A DNA stretch of 64,000 bases from contig NC_134030.1 in NCBI RefSeq assembly GCF_964204645.1, positions 20,589,110 through 20,653,109 on the forward strand, written 5' to 3'. The notes under the pieces are model-generated. The model did not search any database. It worked only from the letters and a program-made list of their open reading frames with translations, and was not told where the DNA came from. Below are positions 34,102-46,700 of this stretch, piece by piece. The number at the start of each line of letters is the position of its first letter. The stretch's first letter is position 1. Both the position numbers and the translations under genes were made by a program. This DNA comes from Tubulanus polymorphus (lineage: Eukaryota; Nemertea; Palaeonemertea; Tubulaniformes; Tubulanidae).

Positions 34102-34526
34102 AACCACGTCACAAACGTTATCATTCACCTAGTGCTGGTGTGGCAAGTGAGGATCCACCAGGTGTCGCTAGTGTACAGTAAAATATTACTTACTGCGTCA
34201 CAAACGTTATCATTCACCTACCTTCATTATCAGTAAAAAAACCTATACCACCTTATTGAGTTTGTAATAATGTTTTTTTACAACTTTTTACGAATAAATT
34301 CTTGTACGAGAACAGACTGATCCATATTCTAAACGTACACTGAAAATGAGTTATTCTTGCTGATAACTAAATCGGAGGAAATGTCTGACCTTGAACTACT
34401 TAAGATAGAGACTCAGAAAAGAGTCGGAGTCGGAGTCGAATTCTGCGAATAATTTTTTTGAAGAATCGTTAATTCTATTCATAATCAAGTAGCTCAACGT
34501 CAGACGTTTCCTCCAATTAAAACATA

Positions 34527-34785
34527 ATGTCTCTACGATGCCATCAGGTTCGAATCCCTGCGAGTGAGGAACGTGGAAGAGTCTCACGATGTCATCAGGT
34601 TCGAATCCCAGCGAGTGAGGAATGTGGCAGAGTCTTGCGATGTCATCAGGTTCGAATCCCTGCCGAGGGAGGAAACGGTAGAGTCTCGCGATGTCATCAG
34701 GTTCGAATCCCCGCGAGGAAGGAACATGGCAGAGTCTCGCGATGTCATCAGGTTCAATTCCCTACAAATAACGCACGTCTGCCGT
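34527..34785. repeat. 52-bp tandem array derived from a MITE end
   Basis: Five units of about 52 bp, each with CGATGTCATCAGGTTCGAAT, match the terminal repeat of the element at 63203-63535. The GGTTCGAATCC word resembles a tRNA B box. Confidence 0.88.
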
Positions 34786-35354
34786 CGGTTTTATCTCATC
34801 GATAATATTTAATTTCATCGTTTACTTAAACTGATAGGAAACACAAACACAAAACCCGGTATTGTAGAATACAGTTGTTGTTTTTTCATTGGCGGGAAGC
34901 ATCAAGATAACTCGTTCTTGCATTTGCAGGTGACGACGCATGGTTACATCAGCTACATACCGTTTGCATTCAACAATTTCGACGTCGTTACCTTAACAAT
35001 CGAATCATCGGGATCTCAGGGCCAGGAATCACCGAGACTTACCTTTATTTTCTTGAAAATCATATACAGACCACATGGGAGCGGAATTGCTGGTTCTCTC
35101 GTTAGTTATAATCGGTAGGTATACCGACCAGTCATATTTAATTTAGGGGCCTAAAGATATTCTTAACGATTTATTGTTGTAATGATAATCGGTCCTGGAA
35201 ACGGAGTCGGAGTACAGGGAGCCTATTTGTTTTTCTTCAACAATCTCAGCAGAAATTTCCATTCAAGCCCAGAATCGAAGTGAGCACCTTCAAAGCTTAT
35301 TTAAATCAAGTTCATATAAGTTGGTCCGATGATACTGGTTCAAGTTCGGAATAT

Positions 35355-35690
35355 TCCATAAACCAGCCCTGCAGGGTTCTAGTTAGAAATAAATAGTCTA
35401 TAAAACCAGCCCCTGCAGGGTTCTAGTTAGAAATAAATAATCTATAAAACCAGCCCCTGCAGGGTTCTAGTTAGAAATAAATAGTCTATAAAACCAGCCC
35501 CTGCAGGGTTCTAGTTAGAAATAAATAGTCTATAAAACCAGCCCCTGCAGGGTTCTAGTTAGAAATAAATAGTCTATAAAACCAGCCCCTGCAGGGTTCT
35601 GGTTAGAAATAAATAGTCTATAAAACCAGCCCCTGCAGGGTTCTAGTTAGAAATAAATAGTCTATAAAACCAGCCCCTGCAGAATTAAAG
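35355..35690. repeat. 44-bp tandem repeat
   Basis: About 7.5 nearly identical units centred on CCAGCCCCTGCAGGGTTCTA. A diverged echo of the words AAAACCAGC and GCATGG occurs at 36230-36255. Confidence 0.92.
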
Positions 35691-35764
35691 TTAAATGTCA
35701 CCCTGATATAAAACGCATATTTTATTTATATCGAACAGTTCATAATATTTCACAGCTCTACTAC

Positions 35765-35784
35765 ATATTAATAATAATAATGAC

Positions 35785-35830
<46 letters not shown>

Positions 35831-35832
35831 TA
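35765..35832. repeat. (AAT)n microsatellite
   Basis: An uninterrupted run of AAT triplets preceded by imperfect ones, in the spacer before the plus-strand lectin. Confidence 0.93.
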
Positions 35833-36547
35833 ATGTATTATAACTTATGACTATAGTTTCAATATGTGCTTTATCGTTATCAACATGTCAGACTACTCAA
35901 TATGTATTCAAAGTAATTAGCTATAGTCAGTGGTCATCGATAATTAATTAATGTCTCTCAAACAATATGTCACTAGGTGTTAGTTTGTGAGTCCTAATGT
36001 CTACAACTTGTCTGACACATAGTTCTCACATTATACTCATGATTCTGTATATAAAGACTATGTAAAGTTATGATAATCATTCTCATTCCGGGATGCAATA
36101 AAGATTGTACATATAAGGTTTAACTGCCTCGTTGTTCCTGATGGATGGAATCCTGTACCGCTGGTGTAAATGCTAGTTCCCCAGCCAGCCCGCCGATACA
36201 ACAACCAGCCGGTTACATAAAACTGGTTTATAAAACCAGCGTCTGCATGGTTTAAGTTGATATTGTATATCAGCCCAATCAAGGTTACAATCAAAATTTC
36301 AAAATTTACAATTAGATTCGGGGCGTGGTTTAAAGATCAACCAACCTCAAAACCAAAACCTCTGGGGTGATAGATAGAAGATCTAGAAAACCACCTATTG
36401 CGGTTTGATCTGAATCTGACCCGAAAACCGACCGTTTGGTCGATGGTAAACCCTCTAAATAAAACCAGTCGCGGACTTCAAATCAAAATCGATCAATATG
36501 ACCAGTCTATGTAGGGTTTTAATTCGGAAAGTGGCCCGGTGTTTTAG

Positions 36548-37966
36548 GCGCAGGCCTTTCGGTGGTGACGGCGACGATTACGTGTAAAAGATACGACTTG
36601 ACGACTTGTTACGAGGTGCGCGAGAACGTACTCGATTGGGACAAAGCCGAGAAAGACTGCGAGAAAGATGGCGGATACCTGGCCGTTATACCCGACGACG
36701 ATCGCCAGGGTTCGTATAGTCATCTGTTTCATCATCAGAATTTATTGTTGTTTTTTTTTTTTATTATCTAAATCTAAATCAGTATATCAGTCTTCGTTTT
36801 TTTTCGCAAAATATTCCTCCAGACATTACGACAAAGTTGTGATCAAATCTCCTATCACTTCTGCGCCGGGAATCACTTTTATTTCCAGTCGCATTTGCGC
36901 ATATTTTTTTTTCTTTCTCGATTGAATTTCGTGGCCGGTATCCTACAAAGCCATCCTCAATCCTCTTATTGGATCGGTTTGAAGAAAAATTACAACGCCA
37001 GATTCGAATGGGTGAACGGGGACGAATCGAAATACAGGTATTAGCATTATTGCCATAGGTCGATTGGAATCGGCCACTGGCAGTCTAGGGGTGTCGCAGT
37101 ATTCTGCAATGACCGAAATTACGAAAAACATATTTTCGCACAACCGGGAATTCTTGTTACAGATCCACTTCTTAGGGCGCTACAGCGATCCTACAAAACG
37201 CTCATATTAGCACCGGTTAGATTTCTACCCTTGACTATCGACGTTCCTCGTAGTTCTTATTTCAAATATCTGCCCTACCCGTTACGCCATTTTACTTTCG
37301 ACCGATTGACCGACGGGTTGAAACGCCATCTGACGGAATAACTGATGAAATAGCCGTATAAGTAATGAAATCGGAACTGATATTCATACGAACATTTTCT
37401 GATGAATGAAATACGGAATAAACGATCCAACAATAATCCATCCTTACAAGAATTATTGCGGGGATTTCACGCATTTATTCATAGTATACACGGATAATGC
37501 GTTAATCTCTTCCCGGACTCAAAATACGGAAGCCTGTTGGTGAAATACGAGTTTCTTTTCGACGATTCCTGAAGACGACTATTAGGATATAGTCGAAACG
37601 TTGAAGTAAACTACTATCTCGAAGTTTCATTTTCGGAGTTTTTATTATCATTGTTGGATTCTCTCTACATCGCGTCAACACGGATATAGTGTTCTACCAA
37701 TCGTGAATACGCCGAAATCTCATATGTCACTGCCAGGCTTCCGTACTGACTTGCTAACTTTCCAGCGAATTCCGGAAGTGTCCGTTCATTTTTTTTTCAG
37801 AAATTGGCGTGACAATGCCGACCTGGAAATGATTTCGCGGTCACACGCCTACATATACAACGGCGTACTGGAAAACAACCAGTGTACCTGGGACGCCATC
37901 GACCCGGAATATCACCAGACTTTCTACATCTGCGAATTCAAGAATGGAATTCTGAACGTGCAATAA
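36548..37966 (+). CDS. Divergent C-type lectin, 5' exon not found, one acceptor unclear
   Basis: Three exon-like blocks: 36548-36709 (CKRYDLTTCYEV, DWDKAEKDCEKDGGYLAVIP), about 36934-37036 (NFVAGILQSHPQSSYWIGL, FEWVNGDESKY) and 37801-37966 (NWRDNADLEM, NNQCTWDAIDPEYHQTFYIC, ending LNVQ and stop). The content and order match a C-type lectin domain, with WIGL and YICE landmarks. Block 3 follows a clean polypyrimidine-CAG acceptor. Block 2 has a strong polypyrimidine tract but CG where AG is expected, and no other acceptor gives the right frame. The first exon with a start codon was not located. It may be a gene with a non-standard junction, a sequence error, or a pseudogene. Confidence 0.6.
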
Positions 37967-38099
37967 AATTCCAAATTGTTCGCCGTATACAATTGTTACT
38001 ATATCTTCTCGTGTGGGAATTTTTGTATTTAATACGAATGGCAGGAGGGGAATAATTTATTATATGTATTTGCCTTTTAATTTCTAAATCAATTGAGAT

Positions 38100-38780
38100 T
38101 TTGATACGTATCCGAGGAAGAAAGGCGAAAAATGACCCATAGAACTATTTACCTGTTATGAAACTAGTAGTAAGAGCTACCAGAAAATGTTTGGTATACA
38201 AAGATTGGGCATTGTAACAGAGTAATATGTGCCCGAAATCTGAAGGTCGAATTTAGGCCACGTATTTATTTACATAACCTAGTCGAACATTGCCTGTACG
38301 TACTTCCTATGAGCAGTAGAGAATATAAACGACTGTAAGACAACAGCGGAGTATACAGTTTCAACGGAAAGTCAAATGAAGAAATCCCACACTCCGAATT
38401 TAAAATTATACGATCAAATTTATTATTATGAAACGACAACGTTTCGGCTGTTGACTAACAGCCGTCTTCAGGTGGAATGACCAGAAAAACAAGGAACTTG
38501 TTTTTCTGGTCATTTTAACAGCGGAAAACTACGTGCGTATCCCCGGGCCTCTAAAGATTGGTTTTTGTAGTAAACTCAATCTTGTTCGACCTTTGTGTCG
38601 TTCGTTCACTGCACACACTTAGTCAAACGAATTCAATAACTTCTTTACTACATTTAGAGTAAATGAGAAAATTATTCAGAAAAAGAACATCGGGATTCGA
38701 GACCCCGACGTCAACGAAGATGAGCAGACCTTATCATCTAAACTCCGTGAGCAAGTATATTCTTTATGAATGAGTTATAT
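38100..38780. other. Spacer between two lectins, repeats only
   Basis: It contains a copy of the 28.96-kb dispersed repeat (about 38120-38340) and a covarying hairpin copy near 38445-38475 on the minus strand. No exon was seen. Confidence 0.6.
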
Positions 38781-38874
38781 TTTTTCCATAACCAAAACAT
38801 ATCGTTACGATGCATTTAAATATTTGACACGATTGCAAATAGTATTGATTAGAAGCGAAAATATTCGATCATTC

Positions 38875-41437
38875 TCATTGACAGCTCTTCGAGCAAATAG
38901 CGGGTAGCCTATTGGAGCATTTGTTATCGTTCCATTTACCAGTTGTGCGAACCATTTCCACACAACCTTCATACTGATTGCCTCCTCCATTATTCGGTTC
39001 GTCGGTACCCCAGTTAGTGTAACCCTGGAATGAACCACATCAAAATCTGATAGCGATAACCATGATTTGATCATTCGCCACGAAATGAATTCTTCGCGTG
39101 ACACGATTTTTTTTCACGTTTTTGAAACTAAGCCTTAACGTATCCTATCTCGGACTTTAACTAATGGATGCGGTATTTTCGGAGGACGATTGTCGGCCAA
39201 TATTTGAAAAGATGTATTGTTGGCCCGCTCAAAGTCTGGTCTCAAAAAAGGTGTATTCAATTATATCTGACCTTTTTCATCGTGGTCTTATATCCAAGCC
39301 ATACTGTGTTGTGCTGTTTGGGTATAAGTCCTACAAACGAACGTACGTTATATATATATTTATCAGATTAACTCCGGCCGAACTGTGTGTTATTGTGGAC
39401 AGCCATCGCCGCCAAAATGACATGAAAGTCGTCATGTGGAGGATAAATATAGTGAAATATAATGTCGTAACGTGGAGGACAACCTCGAGACGTGTAGGAT
39501 CAACTCACGTCATCGTGGATAAACCTTCCAAGCCACCAGGTGGCGTGCTAGTCGGTTAGAACTAATTTCGGTGGAAATGCGCTGCGCATTTTTTCTAAGG
39601 TGGAGCGGAGGTAATTTAGCATAAGGCCACGTAGAGAAATACCCTTGTTTCTCGCCAGCCCTTTTTGGGAAAGTGACGAGGGCGGCAGGTTTTTACTTTT
39701 ACCCCCTTTGCTAAAATAGAAGAAACATAAATTCAGGTGTTAACGACATTTAATTCGATCACGAAAAGAAAAGCCGAAATAGAGCGATCACCAAAGTTAG
39801 ATTTTGTACACTCGGGACTAGAGGATTTCGATGAACTGAATCGTGTTGTTCTTCCCGTAACCGGTTTAAATGTAGTATTTCATAAACGGGTGATCGAGTT
39901 TGTTTATCGGGAGTTTTTACTTCAAAAATGAAACGAAACGAAAACCGATGGCGGCCCATATTATGATATGACGAATCAAAAACAGAAAAAAAACTTCGAT
40001 AACTGTCTTACTTCTAACCGCCTTATTTTCCTCTGAGTTCTCAATATTGGCAAAATATGGAATACAATCTTTCTCCCTAAGAACAATGTGGGTGCATTTG
40101 TTTTGGCCGGCTTTTTTTCTCCAACCTTTAACACAACGACACGGCATCGCTGTAAAAAAACATGAAAGATCAGCAGCAAAAAGATGCAAATTTTTTTGAA
40201 TTTTTTTGGGGGTAAAAGCTGTATAACCCCTGACCAAGTGACCTACAGTTATTTCTACTAGCTGGATAGCACGTTTTCTGTACGTTCGATTCCCTGGTTC
40301 GATCCCTGGTGAGGGTGGAACTTAATGAGGACTACGTACCACCAGCTATCCCGCTAGATGGCGTGCGTAACGGTGCGACAACGCCATCGAAATCTAGTTC
40401 ATTCTCAATGAACTTTCATCTAGACTTTTTAGCCTCCCTCATCAGAAATTAGGCAAATCACTCATTTTGATAAACTCAGATGATCTCAAGGTTCGTATTT
40501 AAGGTGGTTTTTACTAATCATCATTCAAAGAATTTGAGAAATTATGGATAAACTTTAATTGAATACGAGAAGAAATGCGGGAGTAGTTGTCTGAGTGCAC
40601 ACTAGCGAACCTGGTGAATCCTCGATTGCCACAGTCGAACGTAGAGTCCTCATTTCATAGTTACTTCCTAATCGTTACGGTTTCAATAGACTCGTTTCAT
40701 TAGTAAATCGCTTTGGTTTAGTAAACCCTAACAGTATTAGACCTATGGCAATAAAATAAGAAAATACCTCTTACCAACAAAATCTGGTCCACAGTGGTAT
40801 TGTGCCTCTTGGTCAGAAGGCGACAGCTTGAAGCATTTCTGTCCAACTTGCTTCCAGCCACTTCCACAGCTACAGGCGATCACTAAGATAAAACAATGAT
40901 GGCAAAACCCGCTGTAAACAATGAGCAAGTTGTTCCGAATCCTCCGAAGAACCCACTTGGTACTTAACGTCTATTTCAACCTGACTTGAGAGCAATCCGG
41001 GTGGCCTAGCTCAGTCAGTTTCGGTGGTACATACCTGATAAAAGTCTTATTAGGACCACAAATCACTGGCAGTCGACCTAAAACATCATTTTTTTTAATC
41101 CATTCTAAACTGCATTGAAGTATATCCAAAAGTCTGCATTAAACAGGGCTCATGAGAGAAAATCGACTGCATAATTTGAAAGGTTAACGATATGTCTCCA
41201 TGCCTACCAACTGAAGTTTGGTGTGATATATATTGTTTAACTTTCATGGAGTTAAATTTCTTTGTTTAACCCCTTTTAGTGAAGACTTTTGGATATCATT
41301 CACTACAGTTTCAAATGGATTAAGTTGCCAGTCACTAACTGGCAACTTTGTTTCTTACAGGTTAGGCCTTTAAAGTTTGTGTATTTACCTGCAGTTGTAG
41401 AACCGACCAATAACAGAATCGACGTTAGAAGTTTCAT
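38875..41437 (-). CDS. Secreted C-type lectin 5 (EPN/WND type) with optional extra exon
   Basis: Minus-strand exons 41389-41437, 40012-40149, 39272-39330 and 38875-39024 (49+138+59+150 nt) join in frame to 131 residues. The signal peptide MKLLTSILLLVGSTTA precedes CRCVKGWRKKAGQNKC, NSEENKAVR, VWLGY, GYTNWGTDEPNNGG, CVEM, GKWND and AICSKSCQ. EPN with WND is the classical mannose-type calcium site, so this is the best candidate in the cluster for true sugar binding. A further block at 40775-40882 (108 nt, CSCGSGWKQVGQKCFKLSPS) has matching phase at both ends and could be included, giving 167 residues. It looks like a shortened duplicate of exon 2. Same intron plan as the 0-16 kb array. Confidence 0.82.
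39400..39760. repeat. Dispersed repeat in lectin 5 intron 2
   Basis: It contains AAGGCCACGTAGAG and GTGACGAGGGCGG words that also occur, diverged, near 11430-11490. No protein family was recognised. Confidence 0.4.
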
Positions 41438-43720
41438 CTCAATTCAACAAGTTACTTATTCACAATTCTTGCGTATCTAAAACTGGCATTGATAGAATAA
41501 CTGAGTATGAAAATAAGAGCGTATAAGTTCCTTGTAACTGTTTTAGATTGCTTATAAAACAAATCGCTATATCCATTCATTAACTAGGTGTCCTGGGACC
41601 TCATTTCTACTTACGAGTTCCGACAGCGAATTCCCCGAGCGAACGCAACAACATTAGCTGTTCAAAATAAGGAAAAAGCTTGCAAATGTAATACAGGCGT
41701 GGTATCGATTTTACTTAAAAAACATCTGTCTTTAATATGCAAACACGATAGAATTATTTGGTACTTGATATGGGCAAATTTTCAGGAAGTGGCTTTTTAT
41801 TAACAACACTGTGGATAGACTAGTCATCGAATAGTGCGTAGGTCCTGAAGGTGCAGCCCGGAGTCACGGTATAAAAAATCAGGGCCCGGTTTTATAGACT
41901 GGTATTACCTTTAACCCGGGGAATTGCCTTTATTTTCAATTGAGTTAGCCCCCGGGTTAAAGGTAATACCAGTCTATAAAACCGAGCCCTGAGTTAGTGA
42001 CATAATTAATTGTTTTGCACTGTCGCATCCACTCAATTTTATGCAGCAAGATTTAATTTTCCCTTCGTCAATCGTTTACAGTTTAACCGCAATAAAACTA
42101 GCAAAGATAACCATTGATAATGATAAAACACTTTATCGGTTATATGTAGTGAATTATGATATCGAAAAAATAATATTAAGTCGTTAGATGTCTCCTCGAG
42201 TTTGTAGTTTATTTCGACGTTCTGACTAATTCTCATAGTGGTCTCATTCGAAGCAACAAACAACTAAAGTCCAACAGCTCGAACATTACCGTTATGAACT
42301 TTTCATTCGGAATATTTACTCGATTTAAGTGCGAAATCGTCAGCTTTCTGTTTGCTTTCGAACCCGCGTTCATACCAGATCAATACATATTTTCAATACA
42401 GTCGTTCGACATATACTTTCGCTGGAAACCGCACTCGATGTTCATGCTATCACATTGAGATCCTATGGTGTCGAATAACCACTTTCACGACCGGTTTCAT
42501 AGAGAATGAAAGCCTCCATCTCACGATTAAGGGTTAGGGTTAGGATCAGCAGTCCGATTACATCTTTCTATTCAGAATAAAGTTGCTTTCCCGTTTTTGA
42601 TGTTAATGATAGCAACGATAATAATCATGATAATAATTAAATTTGTATAGCCCGATAATTCCATGCCAAAAAAAACAAAGTTAAACTCAAATATGGTAAT
42701 CATTTCTATTGTTTTTTGTGGGATTCTCTACAAACTCGATACTGCAACGTACATTAACTATAGTTAAATATCTCGAACGCTACCGGACGAAGAACAATCG
42801 TCGAAAATAGGCTCTTCGCAGTTTTCAGGTACCACGAACCACCATGAACTTTCCAAACGGGATATTTACTTAAATCAATTAAGTACCCGGTGCGGCTTTG
42901 TGTTTGCTTTCGAACATGTGCAATATCATATATTATTTCCAATGCATTTCAGCGGCTAAATACTTGAAAACGCAATCGGAGTTCAGCCAGTTCTGGTACC
43001 GGGTGTACCTCGGCGGGGTTTGAAGGTGCTGAATTCAACAAGAGACCCAATAAGACGAGTTAAAACTTCGCAATGAGTCACGAAAGAAGAGTAAAGTACA
43101 GGTACCACAACCACGAAACCGAAATACTTAAAACACTAAAAACCGTGACGAAAGGGATGACGAAGGATTTTAGTGAAAAACCGAAAATTCGTATTTTGAT
43201 AAATCTATAAATTTTTCAGCTTCGTGACTGTGCGAACGATATCTTAACAGATCCAATAACTCTGTTATTGTTTATCGCCACCGGTGAGGGCACTGAACAA
43301 AACACGAGATTACTAGGGGTGCCTAGCGGAGGACTCGACCTTCCCTTTCGCTTATAGTTCTATGTTAAGATGATGTGCTCGTCACGCCGTCTGGTCTTAG
43401 TACTTTAACTTCGATAAATCAATATAATCAATAATAAATCATTATCCCAAAACAACCTCCAAAATAAAAAGCAAGTTTAACTTCTAATGAATTCAATGTT
43501 TTTATCTTTTTATTTTTACCCGCCACCGCAATCATTTTGAGTCAATCAAATCCATATCAACGTATAATAAAAAACGGCCTAATTTGTATGAATTTCAGGC
43601 CCAGTCGCGCGGCTTTGAGTTAAATTTCAGTCATTTAAGTTGAGTACATCTTTAATTCTCCGAGTCTAATCTTGACCCACTACGGTGGAACCGGATCCAG
43701 AGGTTTCATATTACAAATAT
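41438..43720. other. Spacer with repeats, no gene seen
   Basis: It holds the foldback element at 41878-41992 and a pair of related segments (about 42270-42450 and 42830-43010, sharing GTTTGCTTTCGAAC). Nothing in it could be assigned to a protein family. Confidence 0.55.
41878..41992. mobile_element. Foldback MITE-like element, family C
   Basis: Arms of about 40 bp (CGGTTTTATAGACTGGTATT and reverse complement) around a short AT-rich loop. Ends read CAGGGCCC and GAGCCCTG. Confidence 0.8.
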
Positions 43721-46700
43721 TTAACTTTTAATTTCTATTTTAAACTCAAGCGAAATGTCGGGAAAAGGTTCGGGGCAGCATGAGTAAGTAATTTCGTTTC
43801 TGGTTATATTAAGCGCAAGTAGCGAATATCTCTTATCTAAACGATAATTGCTCACATCGATATTTTGACTGCGCAGTTTCACATCCACCTGAAATAAAAT
43901 TTGAAACAATACGAATAATCAGAATAATTAGTTGTGAATCACATTAGAAACGTCTATTAATGAAGGTTTCAGCAAGTAGCCTTGAAACAAACCATATACA
44001 GTTATTGTCGTGTTAAGTGTGGATGATCAGTTTTTGTAAGCGTTCTGATAAAATGTCTAATATCTGGTGTTTGTAGTTCATTTTCAATTAGAAATGTCTC
44101 AGGTGAAGCACTGAACACATGTGAAGTGTGGACGATCAGTTTTTGAAGGTGTGCTGATAAAATGTCTAATATCTGGTGTTTGTAGTTCATTTTCAATTAA
44201 AAATGTCTCAGGTGAAGCACTGAACACATGTGAAGTGTGGACGGTCGGTTTTTGAAAGTGAGCTGATAAAATGTCTAACGTCTGGTGTTTGTAGTTCATT
44301 TTCAATTGGAAATGTCTCAGGTGAAGCACTGAACACATGTGAAGTGTGGACGATCAGTTTTTGAAAGTGAGCTGATAAAATGTCTAATGTCTGATGTTTG
44401 TAGTTCATTTTCGATTAGACATGTCTCAGGTGAAGCACTGAACACATGTGAAGTGTGGACGAACAGTTTTTGAAAGTGAGCTGATAAAATGTCTAATGTC
44501 TGGTGTTTGTAGTTCATTTTCAATTAAAAATGTCTCAGGTGAAGCACTGAACACATGTGAAGTGTGGATGACCAGTTTTTAAAGTGTGCTGATAAAATGT
44601 CTAATGTCGGGTTTTTGTAAATATGTAGTTCATTTTCAATAAAAGGGGAAGTCCTGAACATAATCGGGGAATTTTGAGTAGGGCGGCGTGGGGAATCCAA
44701 GGACTGGTTGTACATACGTATTAGGTACATGGCTTTAAGCGATGTAGGCATAACGCATTTACGGTTTTACGGGAATTTTCGGGGAAGATTTTGAAAATGA
44801 ATCATTCTCTGAGCTATACAGTGATTCTAGAAAAAGAAACGACAGCATTAATTCGCGATTTTTACTTCCTTGAAAGTGTTGTCTTGGCAAAAATAGGGAA
44901 AGTGTGGACAATCACTTTTTTTAAGTGATAAAACGTACATGTCTGCTGTCTGTGGTGTTTAGAGTGTCAATTAGAAATGGGATGAAATGAGGTCGAAGGT
45001 CACCTACATTCCCAATGCGATATATCAGGTAACATAATCAATTGATGTTTATATGTATTCGTGTACGAAGTAGATTATGTTATTTTCATATCAATTGAAA
45101 AATGATTTTTAACGATAGTCAATACCTTATTTCCGTCGTAGGTCCATGACCCGAGTTTCACTTTACAGAGAGCTATGTTTTTATCATCTACGCCACCAAA
45201 TAGGCTGATCAGACGTACAGGGGGAGCCCAGAATACCGTACCATCGTGGCTGACCATCGCTAGCGTGTCTGTCTTCTTAACCAAGCCACCAACATTACCG
45301 ATATAACCGCTACAAATAAATGACATATACTTGAAAAATTTGAGTTTGTTTTACAAAAGACTTAAGACCAAAAGTGGTCTTAAATCTTAAGACTGATCTT
45401 AAGTTGTTAGATTGGCTATAAAACTAAGTTGGTCTTAGACCGGTCTTAAGTCTAAGCCTTGACTATGGAACTGGCCCCCAAATTCTAAAATATGTCAATA
45501 TCCCGAGGACACCATCTGCAGTACTATAGTTTTTTCAATGAATATCACCGATTTTCAACAATTTTCCAATCCCTAGGACGGATGAGAATCCTAACCGGAT
45601 TATATTCAAATTACCTGTTGTACATTTCAATATCCGGGGTCCAGATGTAACGTGTCGGTAGCCTGACTAATCGGATGCCACCGTATTCTTTTGGATCCCA
45701 CCGTAATCCAAAGTCGTTCCATTCCTGAAGATCATCAAAAAATGCATATAGATATGCATATTTTAACGTTTAGTTCTGACCACATGACGTGTGGACGATA
45801 AGTTTTTAAAAGACTTCCGATAGATTTCAAATGCCATGTGATTGAGGGAGTGAGGGGCCCATGTGGCAGATTAAAATCCTTATCACTAATGAACAATCAA
45901 TGCTGCAAATAGTCTGGCGAAAATTAGCGCATTTTGCAGTTAAATCAACCCAAGAGTCGAATTTCAACCAAAGACTGTAGAACTTGGGTCTAGATTGATA
46001 GATTCAATACCTACCAGATCTAGCCATCCGTTGAACGATGCGACGGAATTTTCCACGTCCTACAAAAAATGTAAACATGTATCAGGATTATAGACGAATT
46101 TGAAACTAAAATCAGATATGAAAGTTGTAGATGAACCTAATTCAAATAATTTGATATTTTTTCATTTGATAAAGCGTAATTGATAACTGAACGACCAAAA
46201 GAGATATTTTAAACGAACTTTGGTTGTTAACATTTAGCAACTATTGCTTCAGAATTAACTAATATGTTGTAGCTAAATTTTCAGGTAAAATGACAAAAAT
46301 GGTACCCGATAATTAATCTATAATTTTCATTAATTAAAGAGATTATTCACTCTCCCTTTTTGATCGACCCTACTTTGGCGCGGATTCGAACTTGATGGCT
46401 TCGACGCTGCTACGGCACGAAACCTTGCTTAACGCATAATTTAGCCCGAGTTATTACACTTCTTATCTCCGTCGAATATCCGGCCTAATAAAACTGGCAA
46501 TCCGAGCCTACATATCAGGCCGGAATAAATGCAGTGGCTGAGTTTCGCGCCCGATCAGGTTCGAATCCCTGCCGAGGGTAGGATGAGTTGTGGATCGGTA
46601 CAAACTGATGTCTACTCACTACTTGATCGATGTGGATCAGACTGAAGCCGATTTTCACCGTTACCGCGTCTTCGACATCTTTCACTGGTCGAACGTACTT

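Noticed and set aside
34527-34785. CRISPR-like array of regular repeats
   Set aside because: Units are contiguous 52-bp repeats without variable spacers, the genome is animal, and they match a MITE end.
34918-35118. Plus-strand frame after a CAG acceptor (THGYISYIPFAF)
   Set aside because: Faintly like an extracellular domain start, but there is no donor, partner exon or recognisable family.
38805-39104. 99-codon minus-strand frame
   Set aside because: Wrong frame over the last exon of lectin 5; the true frame gives EPN, WND and AICSKSCQ.
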